64,000 nt of DNA from Symsagittifera roscoffensis (GCF_963678635.1 NC_087062.1:61968727-62032726), one strand, 5' to 3'; numbered from the stretch's first letter, positions 21,501-32,830 are shown. The notes: generated by a model not told the origin, from the letters alone. A program made the numbers and translations.

Positions 21501-24500
21501 GTGCTACAACAATAACAACAGCCAATGATGCTTATCATGACTAGTGTTGAAAAACCGCGGGACTCCCATTGAATAGTTTGATGCCACTTCGAAGATTGGG
21601 TTCATCTAGAGTATACAAAACTGAAAGGCACCAGTGGAGAAATTAGTGTGAGTTTCTGTAGCGGAGCTTGTGACTGGAGACGATCATTCGCTGCAACAGA
21701 GCAAACATCAGTGCCGATGAAGTCAACTTTAACTATTGATATCGAATATTCCAATTAGATGCTAATGGTCGAGAAAAACAGTAGTTGTTTTGAACCTGAA
21801 ATGATAGCTAATTTTTAAAGAAGAGAACATAAAATAAGAACTGTTATTATCATAAATGAAGTCAAATCTAATGATGAGATTGATAAAAAATTGACAAGAA
21901 AAGTAAAAGAAACAGATTGCTTAGGAACAAATCAAAAGAAAACTTACCCCGGAGCGAGTTTGCCGCTAGTGAATCTCTTGTATTTCAAAAGTTTAATTTC
22001 TAGGAGTCTTCATTTTAAGAGAAGTGAACTAAATGATTCGGAACCAAAATTTTGTATTCCATTTTTCCAAAACTACATGCGCGAAAGTGAAGAATTGTCA
22101 AATTTGTTTTGACGCAGCTAAGAAAGAAAAACGAAAATGAACAAGGATAGGCGGTTACTGTGCAAATAACACCACGCAGAAAAAAACGACTGATTCGAAA
22201 AATATTGTATTTTTTTTCACTATGGTCGGAACATTCAGTGCTATTTGCACAGTAACCTGTTACTCTTGTTTATTTTTGTTTCTTTTTCTTAATTGCGTCA
22301 AAACAAATTTGACAATTCTTCACTTTCGTGCATGTAGTTTTGAAAAATTGGTTTTGTAAGTTTTGGTTCCGAATAATTTAGTTCACTTCTCTTACAATGA
22401 AGACTGCTCAAAATTAAACTTTTGTCAAGTGAAATAAAAGTGATTCACTGGCGCCAAACTTCACTTTTCGCCATTTGAAACTTTTTGATATATTTTTTTG
22501 CTTTCTTAGTAATTTTTAATTTTTCGTCTTTTTTACTATGACTGCCGAATATTCCTAAGTTTGAGTTTTTCGTTCAGATCTTTTTATCACAACACCACGC
22601 AGAAAAAAACGACACTGATTCGAAAAATATTGTATTTGTTTTACTATGGTCGGAACATTCAGTGCTGTGATAAAAAATCTGAACGAAAAACTGGAAATTA
22701 GAAATATTCGGCAGTCATAGTGAAAAAGGCAAAAAGTGACGAAAGATTACTAAGAAAGCAAAAAAATATATCAAAAAATTTCAAATATTTTTGCGGAAAT
22801 TTTTGAAGTTTTTGATAATTTCCAAATGGCGCTATAAAAACTCCAAAAACAACTTTACTTATGACAAACTAAATTTTCACGATCCAAATTTAGCAAAATA
22901 AACTATTTTAGCATGCTCGCTTGCATTATTTGCTCGAATTTAGACTAAATCTCAAAAAAAAATCAAACCAGCTTTTCTCGACTTTTTTCAGAAAAAATTC
23001 TGGGTTTTTTTTTAATGAGTTTTGAATTGCGACTAAAAGGGCTTTGATATGATATATCACTCAACCTAGTCCAATGATTATTTGTGGTACCTGATTTTGC
23101 GTGAAAAACTAAAACACACCCGAATACAAAGTTCCTCCCCATTTTCAATGGTCGGAACAATAAAGACGAGATAACTTGAATGATATTTAAGTGCCATAAT
23201 TATACCGATACTTGCCACATCTCACCCTGCATAAAAACGAACTAGAGTTTGAATGAATATGGAGTGATGGCTATAAGTTATGATCAACTTTGAATAAGCA
23301 CCTTAACTTGTTTGAATGATATGGTTGGATCGTCTCACGAAAAAAGAAGAACTTCTACAAATCCGCTTCTACAAGTTTTATGAAGAATGCATTCTATCAT
23401 TCTCCGAAAGGAAGCATTCCTCTGTCTTTTCAAAGCTCCTGGCCAACGTCTATAAGACATTGAAAGAATGAGATATTTTCGAAAAAGAAGTTCCCACTCA
23501 CCCAGCAGAATTGTCTTCAATAAGAAATTTAACAGCACAAATTAACAACAGAAAATGAGTATCTGCCTCAAAGGCGTTGTACCAAAGCCAATTATGGTCT
23601 TTTTTTAGTCACTTGTGCGGATGAAACCCTCCGAAAACCCTAACAAGCCTATTATTTCGACTACAACGCATGTTATGGAGCAAAATTATGCTAAATCGTT
23701 TTAAAAATAAAAAATTCGGATTGTTACTTAGGATAGCTTTTTAAAAGAAAAGCGAGCAGAATGTTCAGATGGAAAAATTTGTGCGACGGTGTACGTGTCA
23801 TACAGGAGGTCTTCAGTCGTGAAAACTTCGTAAACGCTTTGAATTTTCTAATTGATTCACTTGCGTCCTTTAGCCTGGCTTCCGCGGAATAAAAGAATGT
23901 GACCAAATCGAAGGTTTAAGAAAATTCAGATACAAGAGCGCTGTTTAAAGATTTGTGGGAAGAAGTGCATGTTCTCAAACGAATGATTCTCCTAAGTCTC
24001 AAAACCCAGCTGAGTAAATCAGTTCCAGAATCGATTAGGCGAAAGAGTTTTTTTATTTTGAAAGTTGTCTTTGAAGTTCAAATAAGTTTCATTATTTGAA
24101 GGCAAGGTCCGTGGATCATTTTTTTTCTGACAAGATGCTTAAGATTTTAATGCGTAAGGAAGCACAATTAGAACTCAAAACAGTATAAACCGCGCGAGAA
24201 CAATCAAACAAAGTCTTGTGTCAAAATGGCAATAAAGTGCATCACATGTGTTGCTTTACCTGCCTCCTCCCTCGTATGCCAACAATAAGAAACAAGACCA
24301 ATTGGTAAAATCAACTTAACTAGGTTCGTCAAACGAGTATTTGAGGCTATTAGAGCAACAACAACACCACGGAACAAGCAAGATTTATAAAACTCTTCAT
24401 GGCTTGTAACTTAAATCATTCTAAGAAAGTTGATTTGAAATAAAATTTGGTTTTATTATATAGCAAACATTTATTACTAGAAGGGAGAAGACTGTGGTTC

Positions 24501-27272
24501 CTGTCTGCGGATAATATAAACATTATCGCAAATTGCAGTTTAAGTAAAGCCTAACATGAGCATAAACTGGCCAATTTCAACTAATTTAAAAAGTTCATTT
24601 GGTCAACTTATTTGAAAAGTTCATTTGATCAATACCTTTTTTATTTATTAGGTCTAAAATGGTCAGAAATGAAATGAGAAAACTTGTTTGATTTGCTTGT
24701 TGAAAATAATCAAAATAATTACCATGTCGAAAGTAAGTACTGAAAATCTGCAATTTACTGATATCTTGTATAAAGTGCACCGTAAAGTAGCAGAATTTGA
24801 AAGCTTGGGTATAAATTTTTACTAACTTTTTTGTTGCAGATCTGGCGGACAAGGGGCAGGCAGAGGCGAAGAAATACGACGAGATAGACAAGGCACCCGA
24901 GGAGAGAAAGAGAGGCATCACTATCAACACTGCCCATGTGGAATACGAGACAGATAAGAGACATTATGGCCACACAGACTGTCCAGGCCATCTGGACTAC
25001 ATCAAGGCAAATTTCAGATTTTTTATTTTGGTTTATGTTACACGCAGTCAGGTGTTTTCTTCTTAATATGTTTGAAATCAAACATTTTTCTTATATTCGC
25101 GTTGTTCATCCTTAATACCCTTGGCTAAAATCAACGTTTGTATAGACGCAAGTGTCATTTTTTTAAATAGTATCATTTTTATTTTTTTGAATCCATTGTT
25201 GTTTGTTGTAGAACATGATCACAGGGGCGTCTCAGATGGAAGGTGCAATTCTTGTAGTGGCTGCAACAGACGGTACCATGCCCCAGACAAGGGAGCACCT
25301 TCTGCTGGCCAAGCAGACTGGAATCAACCGCCTGGTAGTCTACATCAACAAGTGTGACGCAGTGGACGATGCTGAGATGCTGGAACTGGTGGAGATGGAG
25401 TTGCGAGAGGTGCTGACAGAGTTCGGCTATGACGGAGAGAACACGCCTATCGTCAAGGGGTCCGCTCTGCACGCGCTTAATGTAAACACAAATGAGTAGT
25501 ATGCTATCATGTTGCACGAATCTGAATTGATAGCCTTTATTGAGAATTATCCAGACTCTAATATAGGTCGCGATGATTTTTTTGAGGAAAAGTCTTGAAA
25601 TTCGATTAGACTCAATTTTTTTTCGCGGTTTGACTTATGATTTCTTTTTTAGTTCTGTTTATTTTCTTTGTTAAAAGAAGGCAAACTCCATTATCGAACA
25701 GCAAAAGTGTAAAAATCACGAAAAACGCGATCGACTTCGAAAATCGAAATTAATTATTAGATTTCTCTGCGAAACACAAATTTTACTTATCGATACGTTT
25801 TCTCAAATTGGGTTAATTTTATTAAAAAAGTGCCAATTATAGAATATTTTCTGAAATTGAAAGATCTATAAGCGAATCTATTTTTTTTCTTGAAAGTTCG
25901 CTGTGTTTTGACCAAAGTTTGAGAATGATTCTTTTTCTTTGTGACCCAAATCTGAGTTAGCTTGAAGTTTTTAGTTTCGCTATAAAGTATAGTTTTTTTG
26001 TTTGTTACAAGTTTTTATGCTGCTTGAGTTTAACAGCATCTTCGGCATAACTTTTTGCTATTTTTGTAGCTGTTTTCCGAAAAGCCATGTCCGTTTTGCT
26101 TACAGGACAAAGATCCCAAGCTGGGAAAGGAGTCGATAGAGCAGTTGTTGTTGGAGCTAGATCAATACATTGAGTCACCAGTGAGGGATCTAGACAAGCC
26201 GACTCTGTTACCTATAGAGTCCGTCTACTCAATCACAGGAAGGGGAACGGTCATCGCAGGCATGGTCAAACGTGGCACCCTCAAGAAGGGAGATCAGTGT
26301 CAGATTATCGGATTCGACAAACAGTTCAAAGTCAGCGTCTCGGGTAAACTTCGTTCCTCCACTCTACTTTTGCTTTGCAATTAATAGTTCTATGAGACAG
26401 AGGCGGATTTGGGGGGGGGGGGGGGGGGGGGCGACGACGACACCCCCTCTCAGGGATTTGACCCCCTGCCGACCCAAAGGGTCCCCCTTCGATCTATTTT
26501 GAGATATCCTTTTTTGGCTGAAAAAAATGGTCGACAAAATTTCGAAAAATGTTTGAAAATCCGCCCCCTCGAGAAAATCCTAGATCCGCCCCTGCTATGA
26601 GATGAAAATAATGGAATAATATCAAATGGATTTTCTCCTTGCAATCATACTGTGCCCATATGATATATTGAAAGATTTTTGGGTGTAGTACTAGTTATCA
26701 CTCATTCAACTTTAAAAATTAATGATTTAGTTATAAAATAGAAGGGAGTCTTAGGAATGAAGCCGTACTGGATAAATATTTTAGGTATGGAAACATTCAA
26801 GAAAACTCTGGATGAGGCTCAAGCTGGTGATAATGCTGGAGTACTGGTTAAGGGCGTGAAGCGTGAAGATCTGAGGCGTGGAATGGTGCTCACGAAACCA
26901 GGAATGTTCACTCAACACAAGAGAGTCGAGGTGCAGATCTACCTTCTGACTAAAGATGAGGGCGGTCAGAATAGACCCCTGCTGGACGAAGCAGTAAACA
27001 TGATTTACTCTTTGACTTGGAACTTCCCTGCCTATGCTGACTTGAGTGGAAACGAGACGGCCAAGACAATTGAGCAGAATGTGGTTGACAAAAAGGGAAA
27101 TGATATGGGAAAGAAGCATAGAAAACTGATAATGCCTGGCGAAGATGCAAAATTGGTGTTCAAATTGACCAGAGCTATGCCCTTTGATGTCGGGCAGAGG
27201 TTTACAATCAGAACAGGAGAATTCACACTTGGAACTGGAATTGTGACTAAGTTGCTACCTGACGACGAGTGA
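15559..27272 (+). CDS. TUFM: Elongation factor Tu, mitochondrial (seven exons)
   Basis: Exons: 15559-15577, 15692-15772, 15841-15945, 24840-25006, 25212-25481, 26106-26343, 26785-27272. Joined they give 455 codons without a break, the usual length for animal mitochondrial EF-Tu. This GTPase delivers aminoacyl-tRNA to the mitochondrial ribosome. The first 46 or so residues are Arg-rich and nearly free of acidic residues, as expected of a mitochondrial presequence. G motifs: GHVDHGKT (53-60), RGITIN (93-98), DCPGH (115-119), NKCD (170-173), GSAL (207-210). Domains II and III follow, ending at LLPDDE. Introns 1-6 are 114, 68, 8894, 205, 624 and 441 bases. All have GT-AG ends except intron 4, which starts with GC after a codon that must join to NMITG. 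Domain III has roughly 25 extra residues (about 383-407). The start ATG has A at -3 and G at +4. The neighbouring transposons are unrelated to its function. Confidence 0.95.
16130..16990 (+). repeat. Dispersed repeat family copy with tRNA-like head, in EF-Tu intron 3
   Basis: Approximate limits. It starts near the palindromic ttacgcttgcgatta motif. It carries a tRNA-like stretch (about 16370-16450, with a B-box-like ggttttggaatctgacc) and a body with tttcggcttagtggcctga and ggggtcaatttaaggtaagc. It ends near gtggtgcgaa followed by gaagctccgcttgtg. Similar blocks in the same order occur at 29.6, 41.4 and 46.0 kb. Confidence 0.6.
17664..17740 (+). repeat. tRNA-derived SINE-like head
   Basis: The stretch has an A-box-like tggctgagtgttaag and a B-box-like gatcgattcc about 40 bases apart and ends in a T run. 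The anticodon stem does not pair properly, so it is not a working tRNA. It lies just upstream of the LINE remnant, on the same strand. Confidence 0.4.
17880..20996 (+). pseudogene. Inactive non-LTR retrotransposon (CR1/jockey group) in EF-Tu intron 3
   Basis: Translating across frames gives an APE-type endonuclease (NARSL near 18160, TETWL near 18247, GDIN near 18559, SDHYPI near 18751), then a reverse transcriptase (NYRPISLLS near 19662, [11 protein letters not shown] near 19878, [13 protein letters not shown] near 20045, FADDT near 20138) and a thumb/C-terminal region to a stop at 20996. A living copy would nick DNA and copy its RNA in place. This one cannot. There is a frameshift in the A run near 18180, a stop after 19105, a break near 19517, an in-frame TAG at 19924-19926, and shifts near 20340 and 20590. 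FADD replaces the usual YADD, as in several families of this group. It lies in the sense direction of the host intron. Its 5' end is uncertain, and any ORF1 appears degraded or lost. Confidence 0.85.
20997..21984. other. Intron 3 DNA without a gene
   Basis: About 21045-21120 holds one diverged copy of the unit (gttgcgattct, aaatatgaccctccaaat, gttttcgagaaatcg) that forms a tandem array at 30.7-31.7 kb. Otherwise nothing is recognised. Confidence 0.4.
21985..22432. repeat. Palindromic element A: 180-bp inverted arms around a 74-bp core
   Basis: The left arm (about 21985-22168) and the reverse complement of the right arm (about 22243-22432) match along their length with scattered differences. 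Shared parts include gaagtgaactaaat, attcggaacc, gtcaaatttgttttgacgc and ggttactgtgcaaata. The core at 22169-22242 (accacgcag to ttcagtgct) is repeated in the next palindrome. This looks like a MITE or foldback element in EF-Tu intron 3. Confidence 0.85.
22433..23160. repeat. Palindromic element B with the same core as A, plus a 3' tail shared with the 62-kb element
   Basis: Arms at about 22474-22590 and 22667-22787 are inverted copies (shared parts include gatatatttttttgctttc and atgactgccgaatatt). They surround a core at 22592-22666 that matches the core of element A. The right arm continues without a partner to 23160. Together with that continuation it matches about 62080-62560, down to the end ggtcggaacaat. 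Confidence 0.8.
23161..24839. other. 3' part of EF-Tu intron 3, no feature recognised
   Basis: AT-rich DNA without a supported reading frame or clear repeat. It ends in the intron 3 acceptor (ttgttgcag) at 24839. Confidence 0.5.
25007..25211 (+). other. EF-Tu intron 4, a GC-AG intron
   Basis: Exon 4 ends in the codons for DYIK and exon 5 begins with those for NMITG. These residues are adjacent in EF-Tu. The only donor that keeps the reading frame and this sequence is aag|gcaaat; the acceptor is ttgtag. GC donors are a known minor class spliced by the major spliceosome. Confidence 0.8.
25550..25860 (+). repeat. Copy of the agaaggcaaactc repeat family (in EF-Tu intron 5)
   Basis: Approximate limits. 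Shared blocks are ataggtcgcgatgattttttt, gttaaaagaaggcaaactcc, cgaacagcaaaagtgtaaa and tcacgaaaaacg. The same ordered blocks recur at about 27690-27960, 28480-28800 and 28890-29120. Confidence 0.75.
26398..26594 (+). mobile_element. hAT-type MITE with 8-bp target-site duplication, in EF-Tu intron 6
   Basis: The 197-bp element starts cagaggcggat and ends atccgcccctg, as inverted termini. It is flanked by perfect 8-bp direct repeats ctatgaga (26390-26397 and 26595-26602). Eight-base duplications with CAG-type termini are typical of hAT transposons. It has no coding capacity. A long G run (26409-26431) follows the left terminus. It fills nearly half of intron 6. Confidence 0.92.
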
Positions 27273-27423
27273 AATGAATTCACTCGAAATTTTGGCTGCT
27301 ACTGTTTTCCCTGAATAAGATAGTCATCTATGATTATATATCGACTAATTTGGAACTTTGTGATAAACTTGAGGTATTTTTGATGGATAGTACGAAGCTT
27401 GACTTTGCATTGATTGTTCTGAG

Positions 27424-27429
27424 AATAAA
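27424..27429 (+). terminator. Probable polyadenylation signal of EF-Tu
   Basis: AATAAA about 150 bases after the EF-Tu stop codon, followed by a T/G-rich stretch, fits the usual end of an animal mRNA. Confidence 0.65.
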
Positions 27430-27689
27430 TGTTTATAATATAATCTTGTCTCCAGAACTAGTTAAGCGAGTATATGCATGTATTTACAACTCTGTTGTGT
27501 ATCAATTCAGGCAGTGGTAAAAAAACATATTTTTTTAACCATTCATCAATGAAATCTAGAAAGAAGTTATTTGAAGTTGGAATTTGAGGTTAAAACTGAA
27601 GTTAGCTTTTTGCTATTGACAAAAATTGCGTAATTTTAGGGAAAAATGCAAATTTACCCAATTACAAGGTTCTTTTTAAGATTCCATGA

Positions 27690-27960
27690 ACGCAGTGAAG
27701 AGTCTCTCATAGGTGGTGATGATTTTTTTCCGGAAAAGTCTTCAAAGTTTGTTACAATCAAGTTTGAGTTTTGATTTCTTAAGTTTCTATTAAAAGAAGG
27801 CAAACTCCTCTTTTGAACAGCGAAAGCGTAAATTTCACGAAAAACGTGATCGACTGCTAATTTTGAAAGCTGATTTTTATTTAAAGATTTTTCATCGAAA
27901 TAAAAAAGTTAGCCCATTGATCCAATTTTCTCAAATAGATTTGATTGAATTGAGTTGTCG
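27690..27960 (+). repeat. agaaggcaaactc repeat, second copy
   Basis: Carries the ordered blocks ggtggtgatgatttttttcc, aaaagaaggcaaactcc, gaacagcgaaagcgtaaa and cacgaaaaacgtgatcgac, as in intron 5 of EF-Tu. Limits are approximate. Confidence 0.75.
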
Positions 27961-28084
27961 GCTTCGTTACCATTTCGTTGATTTTGCTTTGATGCTAATT
28001 TAACATTCAATTGTTTTACTTGGCATCATTTTGGACAAAATCAGGAGAACGATATGAAATAATTTTATCGAAAAAGTGTCAATC

Positions 28085-28425
28085 AGGGCGGATCTAGAAT
28101 TTTTTCGAGGGAGGGGGCGGATTTTCAAATAGTGGATTTTCATATAGAATTCGAAAATTTTGTCGATCTTTCTTTTTTTTGGGTCGACATAATTGATTTT
28201 CCGAGCTCTCATAAAGCACTAAAATACCCTGTTTGAAGATTTGAAAAATTCTGACCAAAAAATAGTGTTTTGGCGCGCGCTCCCACTCAAAATTAGTATA
28301 TATTCGGACACTTTTGGGGTCCGTCAGCCAAAAATGTGTATCTTAAAAAGTTACAGAGGGGGACCCTTTGGGTCGTTAGGGGGTCAAATCTCTAAGCATC
28401 TGCCCGTCCCCTAAATCCACCACAA
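28085..28425 (-). mobile_element. Degenerate hAT-type MITE, inverted copy
   Basis: It begins cagggcggatctagaa and includes gggggcggattttc, gggaccctttgggtcg and gggggtcaaatc, the reverse complement of the internal parts of the elements at 26.4 and 47.8 kb. The right terminus is decayed and no target duplication was found. Confidence 0.7.
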
Positions 28426-28479
28426 ATTTTTAAAAAGCTAGTCAGCGTTTTTTTTTATTCGATGGACGAAGTTCAGATT

Positions 28480-29120
28480 CTTATATAGGCCATGAAGGCT
28501 TTTTTTCGTTTTTTTTTTCTCAGGAAAAGTTGAAGTTTTTTCACTCTCAAATTCAAGTTTTTGCTATTTGACTTTGATTTTTCTGAAGTTTAATTGATTT
28601 CCTTCGTTAAAAGGAAGACAAACTGAACTATCGAACAGCAAAAGTGTAAAGTTCACGAAAAATGTGATTGATTCTAGTTTCGAACGTGGGAATTATTTTT
28701 TAGATATCTCAGAGGAAGAAAAACCACCTATTAATCCAGTTTTCTCAAATTTAGTTGATATTATCAAATAAAAGTCATTCATAAGCTGTTCTTGAAATTA
28801 GAAAATATTTGAAAGCCTATATTTTCTACTTCAAAATTCGAAACTTAAGATTTTTCGAAAATAAGTCAGTGTTTTTAGATTCGACGAACGCAGTTCAGCC
28901 TCTTATATAGGTCGTGATGATTTCTTTCCGCTCTATTTTTCTATTTAAAGTTTGTTCACGCTCCAATTTGATTTTTTGCGGTTTGGTTTTTGATTTTTTT
29001 TAAATTCATTTCTTTTGTTAGATAGAAGACAACATCCAAATCGAACAGCAAAAGCGTGAAGGTCAAAAAACGACTTCTAGTTTCGAAAGTGGATTTAAAT
29101 TTTAAAATGTTCGGAAGTAT
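28480..29120 (+). repeat. agaaggcaaactc repeat, third and fourth copies in tandem
   Basis: Two copies (about 28480-28800 and 28890-29120) each begin near cttatataggyc and contain the gaacagcaaaagcg block. The spacing is roughly 400 bases. Both lie downstream of EF-Tu. Confidence 0.7.
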
Positions 29121-29329
29121 AGCCATTTTTTTTGTTTCAGTTCAGTGACATTTGTTCATCTGCCTGCTGCCTGGGTTTTTTATTTCAATTTCGAAAGATG
29201 AAAAAAAGCATAACGTTTTCGTTTGCTTCCTTGAGCTCATCGACTCTTTTCCAACTGTTTTTTGGCTTTTTTTAGTGTCAGTCAGAAAAATCAATAAGTT
29301 TACATTAATTTTATTTTTCTGTTAGTATA

Positions 29330-29368
29330 TGTTGTGTGCGTAAGTGTGTGAGTGCGTGTGTATGTGTG
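29330..29368. repeat. GT-rich microsatellite
   Basis: Imperfect gtgtgcg/gtgtgag/gtgtgta run of about 40 bases. Confidence 0.8.
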
Positions 29369-30689
29369 CTTTTTGACTCATTTTTAATCGGTTTTGTCAA
29401 CTTTTTTGTGACCTGATTTTGCTATGTCTGTGATATGTCAGCACGAGGGTCGTGTGTTCGAATCCCACTTCGGTCACGATTGGAGAAGTCCCAGTGCCAT
29501 CCGCCTTCTCAAGGTAGGATTCGCTATGTCTAAATGGATGACAGGCTCTTTTTCTTGTCCCTCTTACCTGCGATTTTTTTGAAGTTAATTTATTGTTCGC
29601 ATGAACCGATTGTTATTATGCTTGCGATTAGCAAGCGTTATCAAACTGGAATATAGACTTTTTTCTGGTTAACAACTTGTTTAACGGAATCACTTCTGTC
29701 TTCTTTCATATTGATTTCAAACTTCTTTGCATTCACGGCCAGTTTGGCCTGGAGGTAACGAATATGCTTAGGACGACAAAGGTCCGTGGTTCGATTTTGA
29801 CCAGGACCTGTTATTTTTTTCAAACGGAAAATATTTTGTTTCAAATAAAACTGTCGGTCAGTTATTTGTCTGCTAATCTGTTGTCGGCAGTTTTTTTTGC
29901 TGTGAGCTTTTTTTCTTTATTGCTTTGGCTTAAGCTTTTGCTGCGGGCATTTTTCTTTTTTTTTGTTTTAAGTGTTTGATTTGCTCTTACTTTTTGTAAT
30001 TGTACCTACCTTGACTTGGTATTTCCTTTGCGTTTTTGTTTCGTTAAAAAAAATTATCGTCCTAAATTATTTCGGCCTATTTCTTACTGTCTTAATGACC
30101 TAATTTTGGGTCGTTTCAAGGAAAAAACAGCTTGAACACTCCCCTCCTCATTTTTCATGTTGGTTGTATGTTTGCCAATCGGTTTGTTGAAATTTTTTTT
30201 CAATGGAAAATTATTTCCAAATCTATACTATATTTAAATGCTAGTGACAGCTATCTCCCATGTTTAAGCATAATAATTTTGCATGGTTAACGAAAATTTT
30301 TTTTCATGTTTAAGCTATATCATATATTGCAATGCTTAAGAAAGTTTTTCAATTAGTTTTCCGCAAGGTCAGTAACTTTTCAGTAATTTTTTTGAGGCCA
30401 AATTAAGTCTGTCTGTATACCTGCTTTTTAAATTAATTTGATTGTCTGTCTACCCGTCTCCTAATTTTTTAACTTTCTTCTATCAAATATGTTATCTATT
30501 ATATATTTAAATGCGGGCTTCACTATCTCGCCATGTTTAAGCTTTTTCAACGAATTTTTTGCATCTTAAACAAAAGATTTTTTTCACGTTTAAGCTATAT
30601 CGTTTATTGCAATGGTTAAGGTTTTATTTTTCCGTTTAAATTCAGTGTTTACTTCATCAAGTTTGTATTAGCAACCCAATAATTGGATG

Positions 30690-31710
30690 TTGCCAGACTT
30701 TTCCCAAGTTTTGCGATTCTGGCCTCCATATATGAATAACCAAATCCTTGTAGATCTCAATCCTGTTATTGGGTACTCTCAGAAGGTTGCAAATCTGGCC
30801 TCTGAATATGTCTGCTCAAAATCTTGGAGTTTTTGAGATAGACGTTTTTTAGGATTTTCTTAAAGTTTTTCAGAGAACTTGGGTATTTAACTTTTTATAA
30901 AACTTGAAATTACCATATGTGTAGTGAGGCTCTGCCAGGGTACTCTCAGGAGTTGTGAATTTTGTCTCCAAATATGACTGCTCAAAACCGTGCAGTTTTC
31001 CAGATATGACGTTTTTTGTGATTTTTTTAAAATTCCTAACCTGTAGTTGGGTGCTGTCCGAGTAATCTCAGGAGTTGCAAATTCGGGCTCCAATTAAGAA
31101 TGCTCATACCTTTTTTATTTTAGAGATACGGCGATTTTTGTGATTTTTTTTGGAATTTTTCAGAAAACTCAAATTTCAAAATAGTTCCCAACCCTGCAGT
31201 TGGGAACTATGTAGTTGGGAACTAAAATCATAAAAAACTAAAGTGAAATTCCCAACCCTGTAGTTGTGTGCTGTCAGAGTACTTTCAAAGATTGTGAATT
31301 TTACCATCTAATAAGACTGCTCAAATCTTGGTTGTTTTCGAGATATGAAATCTTTTCTGGTTTTCAAGCAAAAATACCTCTGTTTAGAAAACTTAAGGTG
31401 AAGTTTCTCAAAATATGAATTTCCGATCTTGTGGTTGGGTACTGTAAGAGAACTCTCAGAAGATGTGAATCTTGCGTCCAAATGCGACTGCTCAATTGCT
31501 TTTAGTTTCCCAGATGTGACTTTATTAGTTCATTTTAAATTTTTCGAAGAACATAAAACTTCACAAAATTTTATGGTTCTTCAAAATATGTATAGAAAAC
31601 TTGAATAAAAATTTTTGCAAAATTTGTCACTAAGAACCCTGTAATTGGGTGCGGTCAAAGCACACTCAAAGAATGCAGATCTTATTTTCAATATATGCGG
31701 TTTATCATGA
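30690..31710 (+). repeat. Degenerate tandem array, units about 110-180 bp
   Basis: Each unit contains variants of gttgggtgctgtcagagtac, tctcaggagttgtgaattt, ccaaatatgactgctcaaa and gttttcgagatatgacg. Unit starts fall near 30770, 30930, 31040, 31255, 31430 and 31635. Confidence 0.7.
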
Positions 31711-31849
31711 GTACCGGAGGTGCGTTTTACGCTAGTTTATTGGAAAAAAATTAAATTTTTCTCAGAAGCTTATACTGATTTTCAAAAAGGGCTATCAATT
31801 GAAAAACTTTCTACTCTTTTTGTGCTTGTATACTTCCCTAGAGTCTCTT

Positions 31850-32830
31850 TTTTTGACCCCTTTGTCTATAGCTTTCGAAAAAGTATGTGAGGGAATATTT
31901 GACCCTTATTTTTGATTTCTTTTCATTTTCTTGAAAAAGCCCCTCTCAAATCTGAAATTTTAGTTTCAATAAATAAAACAGTTTCGAAAAGCTCCCTGCA
32001 TGAACGTCTTCGCCCAAATTTTGTTTACACGTAAAGTTACGGCTATCGGAATAGTCTAATTGTTGATTTTTGGCCGTTTTTTAAAAAAAATTGAGTATTC
32101 TCGAAAACTACCCCGCCATATTTGAGATTTTGAGTTGAATTCACAGAACGGGTTGTGGGAAGCTCATTTGCTGGCACCGAAAGTTATGGCTTTCGAAAAT
32201 GTTTTTATTGTTTGGCGGTTTGTTTTCACATTTCTCGAACTACCCTCCAAAATGTGAGATTTTGCAGCTTGAGTGAATGCCTTCTGCATAAGCGGCTACG
32301 CCCTATTTTTTCATTCACACAAAAAGCTATGATTTTGGGAAATGTCAATTTTTTTTTAATTGGCGGTTTTTTGGGATTTTTTTGTCAACTATCCTGCCAA
32401 ATCTGATACCATAGGTTAAATCGAAACAACAGGTTAATGAAAGCCTACCTTTATAGCTCTCTATGACCAGTTTTTTAACAAAAAAGTTATGGACGTCAAA
32501 CCAGTCGAAGTTTTGAAAGTTTGACAGTGTTTTGCAAACTTTTTGACCTAAAGCGAAAGCTAGCGTGCCAATTTTCAGGTTGTGTTCAATCGACAAACCT
32601 AGTTTTAGGAATCTTTGCTTAAGCTGCCACAACTGGCTCTTAGCAATAAAGTATTGGATTTTGGAATTCTTTTTGACTATTTTTTAGAACTTTTGACCGT
32701 TTTATAGAAACTTACTTAAAATTTACACAATCAAATCTGAGATGAAAAGTTCAACTGAAAGAACCGGTTGCGCCAATGGTTCCTGCAGAAGCGGCGGCTC
32801 CTTTTTTAAGAAAAATTTTATTTCCTCGGG
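31850..32830 (+). repeat. Degenerate tandem array, unit about 165-175 bp (copy 1)
   Basis: Units share ctcgaaaactaccctgccaa, atctgagattttgagttcaa, gggttgtgggaagct, ataagcggctacgccc and acaaaaagttatggctttcg. About six diverged units are present. The same array, in the same order, is at about 42080-43180. Confidence 0.75.

Noticed and set aside
29430-29520. Possible tRNA around gtgttcgaatcccac
   Set aside because: Only the T-loop-like part is present; no A box or anticodon arm could be fitted.
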